DNA of 64,000 nucleotides. Source: Omphiscola glabra. Taxonomy: Eukaryota; Mollusca; Gastropoda; Lymnaeidae. The translations under genes were made by a program, and so were the position numbers. The stretch's first letter is position 1, and each line of letters starts with the position of its first letter. Below the pieces are notes generated by a model that searched no databases, was not told where the DNA came from, and saw nothing but the letters and a program-made list of their open reading frames with translations. Location: NCBI GenBank assembly GCA_964017045.1, contig OZ024795.1, positions 30,790,366-30,854,365 of the forward strand. Reading direction: 5' to 3'. Positions 53,601-59,600 of this stretch are shown here, one piece after another.

Positions 53601-56600
53601 TATTATTGTAGAGATCAATAAGATATCTTTTTTTTTAAACAGGTAAATGGAAATGTGTTTTGGAAATAATGGGCGGGGGAGACGATGACGATGTAAAAAC
53701 TTAAATTAAACTTCAATCCAGCACAGGGCACTGGATTTAATTAGGTACTAGTATTAGAGCAGCTTTAAACTGAACCAGAAACGGGATACTACTAAGTTTT
53801 CATGTTACCAATACATTTCAAAGGTTTGCTAGTTTCAAAGGTTTGCTACAGTCCTTAAAGATGTACAAGGCCTTCGATGAAACGAATGTGTTAGATAAGA
53901 TCACACAAATGTCTGCACTATTTACATTTCTGTATTAGCATTTCTCGATCTACCACAAGCAGTTTCGTGGGCAGATATCTAAAAGAGACCCCCCCCCCCC
54001 AATGATTTGTTTATCAGCTGGTTAAATCCATTCAAGGTAACATGATCGCATCATGTTGTGGCCCATAACTTAAACCTATCCCCAATCTTGCACCATTTAC
54101 AGTCTTGCCTCCTCTACTCCTCCTGACCCCTCTGTCCTTCCTGCCTGTTCTGTCCCCTCTACCCTTCATGTCCCCTCTACCCTTCATGTCGCCACTACCC
54201 TTCATGTCCCCTCTACCCTTCATGTCCCCACTACCCTTCATGTCCCCTCTACCCTTCATGTCCCCTCTACCCATCTTGTCCCCTCTACCCTTCTTGTCCC
54301 CTCAAACTCTCTCCCCCCTGTACCCTCCCTGTCCCCTCTACCCTTCATGTCCCCTCTACCCTTCATGTCCCCACTACCCTTCATGTCCCCTCTACCCTTC
54401 ATGTCCCCACTACCCTTCATGTCCCCTCTACCCTTCATGTCCCCTCTACCCTTCTTGTCCCCTCAAACTCTCTACCCCCTGTACCCTCCCTGTCCCCTCT
54501 ACCCTTCTTGTCCCCTCTACCCTTCCTGTCCCCTCTACCTTTCCTGTCCCCTCTACCCTTCCTGTACCCTCTACCCTTCCTGTTTCCTCTACCATTTTTG
54601 TCCCCTCTACCCTTCATGTCCCCTCTACCCTTCATGTCCCCACTACCCTTCATGTCCCCTCTAACCTTCATGTCCCCACTACCCTTCATGTCCCCTCTAC
54701 CCTTCATGTCCCCTCTACCCATCTTGTCCCCTCTACCCTTCTTGTCCCCTCAAACTCTCTCCCCCCTGTACCCTCCCTGTCCCCTCTACCCTTCATGTCC
54801 CCTCTACCCTTCATGTCCCCACTACCCTTCATGTACCCTCTACCCTTCATGTCCCCTCTACCCTTCATGTCCCCACTACCCTTCATGTCCCCTCTACCCT
54901 TCTTGTCCCCTCAAACTCTCTCCCCCCTGTACCCTCCCTGTCCCCTCTACCCTTCATGTCCCCTCTACCCTTCTTGTCCCCTCTACCCTTCTTGTCCCCT
55001 CTACCTTTCCTGTCCCCTCTACCCTTCCTGTACCCTCTACCCTTCCTGTTTCCTCTACCATTTTTGTCCCCTCTACCCTTCATGTCCCCTCTGCCCTTCA
55101 TGTCCCCTCTACCCTTCCTGTCCCCTCTACCCTTTCTGTCCCCTCTACCCTTCTTGTCCCCTCTACCCTTCTTGTCCCCTCTACCCTTCTTGTCTCCTCT
55201 ACCCTTCTTGTCCCCTCTACCCTTCTTGTCCCCTCTACCCTTCTTGTCCCCTCTACCCGTCTTGTCCCCTCTACCCTTCTTGTCCACTCTACCCTTCTTG
55301 TCCACTCTACCCTTCCTGTCCCTTCTACCCTTACTGCCCTCTACCCTTCCTAAACCCTCTTTACCCTTCCTAAACCCTCTACCTGTTTCTGTACCCTATA
55401 CCCTCTCTCTACCCTTGTCCCCTCTACCCTTCCTCTACCCTTCTTGTCCCCTCTACCACACACCACTCTACCCTCAAAATGATTTTAAAACATTCTTTGA
55501 CCTCTCAAACATCCCAACTAATTATTGGCAATCATCTTGTGCTCTTGTTTGGCTATGACCCATTATGTGAACACTTCCAACTCTGTGATGTTGTATAAGA
55601 ATTATGGCCATATTTAATCTCCCACTTTGTAATGATGTAGTTTATCAGATATTAATGTTACATGGCACTTTATAATACGGTATAAAAACGTAGGTGTATT
55701 GCAGCACATGGACCATTGCAGTATTCTCATAGTCTTTTGCATTTTAATTAAGGCTTATTCTAATTATAGTGTAAATATCTATTGACTGACAATAAGAATG
55801 CTCTCTGACTTGGCTAAGCATATTGGGATCAACAAGTTAATTGCACTAGGGCAGTAATTATTGGTGACAGCTTAAGAATTTCCCTTTTAAAAGATCTCCC
55901 TTTAGCTTTGCTCAATTTCTCCCTCTTGTTGAAACCATTCAGAAGCAAGCAAGCAAACACAGTCTACTATTTCAGCATGTGATAACCTTAAAGGCTTGTT
56001 TGGGCTATGAACTATCTCTTACTCTTATTGCAAGTTTTAAACCCGGTTTTCAAATTGTTTCTAATTATCTTCACATATTGGGAAAAAAGGTATCTTATAA
56101 TACTTTTTATTGAAGTGTTACACAAATGTGGTAAATATTTACCATTACCAGAAGGGATAAAATACTAGTACCAGAAAGATACTTGAAACATTATCCTGTG
56201 AAATTTTGAAATATCCCAGAGAAAAATTTAAATGCTACAATAATAATCACTTTGACCTCTTTCAAGGGTAATAAGGGGAGAGACTGCAATCAGGTTAGCA
56301 CAATAGGAAATGAGTAAAACAAAATAAGGTTAAACCTGAAAAAAAGGAATGCAACAAAACAAAGATCGCGTCGGCAGGAAGCCTTCGTCCGCAAACAACC
56401 AGAAAAAACGAATAAAATTTTAAAATATAAAAAAATAGCACTTAGCTGAGAAGTTGTATCCAAGAGGACAGCAAATGACTTGTGACGGAAAGTAAATGGC
56501 AGTTTATGTTTTATTCTCTGCTCTAGGATGTTTACTGTCGTTCCATTGCTCTAGGATGTTTACTGTCGTTTCATTGCTCTAGAATGTTTACTGTCGTTCC

Positions 56601-59600
56601 ATTGCTCTAGAATGTTTACTGTCGTTCCATTGGAGTCGAGTTCATGTTCATCAACAATCTACACCAGACAGACTGGATCAGGCAGAGGTTTGAGAAACCT
56701 GGCATCATGCAATTCAGTACAGAGGAAAAGAGGCTTATTCTGGCTAGGCTTATCAGATCTACCAGGTATGGTTCTTAATCTTACAAATTGAGTTATAACA
56801 TTTGTTGAGTTTTACATAAAACTTAATGTTCTTTAACATTTCAGCGTGACTAATATCAACTTGAGTTCTTACACATTAAGGATGCTGGTACTGTCTTACA
56901 AGTTTGATAAAGAAAAATGAAATTTTCCTAGATTTATAATGGAGTCATTTTGAAGTTCTCTCAATGACCTTGCTGATGTTGGGAGAAAAAATATCATGAT
57001 AATCAGACAAAAATATGTTCCAAAATGGTTTCCTTAATTTTAATTACTATTTTCATCCTGACACTTTCTGATTTCAGGATTTTTTTAATGTAACACCTAA
57101 AAAATAATTTCTTTAGTTTATTTATAATGTAATTAACAGGGATATTAACAGCTGATTTTTTTACATGTTGAAATTAGGGCAAGTGTTAAAATCGAAAGAA
57201 CTTGTTTTATTTTACAAAACTAGTTTTACCCCCCCCCCCCCCCCCCAAAATATATAATTTTGTGAGAATTTGATAAGTGTTAAATCAATCAGCTGTTCCA
57301 CACTTAACACACTATCTCCCCCCCCCCCCCCCCCCCTTTTTCTCTCTCTCTCTCTTTTTAAGATTTGAGGAGTTTTTGGCTAGAAAGTGGTCTTCTGAAA
57401 AGAGATTTGGCCTTGAAGGTTGTGAGGTGCTTATTCCTGCTATGAAGTCTATCATTGACTCGTCCAGTGCTCTTGGTGTAGATAGCTTCATTATTGGAAT
57501 GCCACATAGAGGCCGTTTAAACGTTCTTGCAAATGTTTGTCGCAAACCCCTGGAGAAAATAATCTGTCAGTTTGACTCAAAGCTAGAGGCTGCTGATGAA
57601 GGATCAGGGGACGTCAAATATCATTTAGGCATGTCACATGAACGAATGAACAGAGTCACCAACAAGAACATCAAAATTGCAGTTGTGGCCAACCCTTCCC
57701 ATTTGGAGGCTGTTAACCCAGTGGTTCAAGGCAAAGCTAGAGCTGAAATGTTTTACAGAGGAGATACAGATGGGAAAAAGGTGATCTTATAAATAATTCA
57801 ACAAAAGATTATCAAATTATACTTGACGTTTGTCTCATTGTTATTTTCCAAATTTGTCAGAGCATTTTAAGCTTGTAAAAGTTTCTTTACCTGCATATTG
57901 TACATGTCAATTTTTAGACTATACATTTGTTCTAAGAAGTACTTTCTGAAAAGCAAAAATTTATTTTTCTTCCAATAATTGACGTTGAAATTAAAAAATG
58001 TTGAATAAGGAATTTTTTAATAAGAAATTTTTATCCGCTTTTTGATGAACCTGTTAGGTGATGCCAATGTTACTTCATGGTGACGCTGCCTTTGCTGGCC
58101 AGGGGATTGTCTATGAATGTCTTCACCTATCAGATCTGCCAGCTTTCACCACCCAGGGAACCATTCATGTTGTTGTTAACAACCAGGTACAGATTTGCTT
58201 ATATTGTAAGGCTATTTGGAACTGTTTTGTCAGTATGTATGTATATTGTATATTATATCTTATAAAATCATAACATTCAATTATGCATTCACCTTTTATG
58301 CATTATAAAAATCATATCATTTGCAAAAAATACATGAATGGTCCTATCTAATGTATCATATTGACTTAAAATAAAAAAAGTTGCAAGTTCTTGTGTTGTT
58401 ATTAATTGTATGCTAAGACATGGTACAGAAGTCTTACGAATATGATACAAATAAATTTTATGCTTATTCAATTACATCAGAAAAATAAATATGGCTATGA
58501 TGAAGAAGCTTATACACATTAAAAATATGCATGAAGAACTTGAATTCATTGTATACCATTAGTTTTATAAGTAATTTCCTGATTAGACAATACATTTATT
58601 ATTCATTATTGGATCCCAAAAAATAGGAATGAACTGTTCAAAAACATTGTTCATCTGTTTCAGATTGGCTTCACTACTGACCCTCGATCCTCCAGATCTT
58701 CTCCTTACTGCACAGATGTTGCTCGTGTAGTGAATGCACCCATCTTCCATGTAAATGCTGATGACCCTGAAGCTGTGATTTATGTATGCAAAGTTGCTGC
58801 TGACTGGAGAGCTACGTTTGGCAAGGATGTTGTTATTGATTTGGTAAGTCCATTTATTACAAAGGTAATCATTAACTTGGATGGAAATGTAAAATAAACT
58901 GAAGCTATTTGATATCTTTTCACTTAGTCTCATTAACCTAAGATAACATATAAGTAATTACAATGAAGAAAATAGAATAAGAATGATTATTATTTTTGAT
59001 ACTTTATTTACCAAAAATTATAAAGAGTTTCCCCTCTTCTCACGTTTATAAATCTAATAGGCTGAACCTGAGGTCACCATAAACTTAATTGGTGAACCCG
59101 TCCATGTAAATAAAAGAGTCTGAGCCATCCTGTTAGAGAGACAAACAATTTACACTTTTCAGTGATAACTTTGATAAATATTTGATTTATATACCAGGAT
59201 GTACTTTAAGTTTTTTTAAACAGATTTCTATAGTTTAAGTTTAAGTCAATATTGAGAGAATTATTGCACAATTTTTCAGAATTTACTCTTATAAATTCAC
59301 TCCTGCCTTAAACATTGTTATTCCCCTCCCTATTTACTTCACATACCTGCCTAACACTCTGCTTCAGTCTTTGGTGTACAAGAGGCATCACTACTTACTC
59401 CCATACAAAACAACTGATTTAAAGTTCAATTCAACGCTTTTCTTACATGAATGTTGGTCTTTTTAAAAAACATCGTTATACTGCTTTGCTCTCCAAGCAG
59501 TTTTCTTGTGAATTTATTAGCAAGTTTAGATGATGAAACTATCAAACAGAATTTAGAATTTATTTCAATAAATGCTGCAAGAAGGGAAAAGTGATATTGA

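Noticed and set aside
54105..55373. 422-codon proline/serine-rich ORF and its minus-strand glycine-rich partners
   Set aside because: An 18-bp tandem repeat gives open frames in several registers; no start context, splice support or non-repetitive part, and it lies inside an OGDH intron.
57277..57362. ATG upstream of OGDH exon 7 giving a start in [10 protein letters not shown]
   Set aside because: It lies in intron 6 and translates the poly-C/TC tract; exon 7 joins exon 6 in phase.
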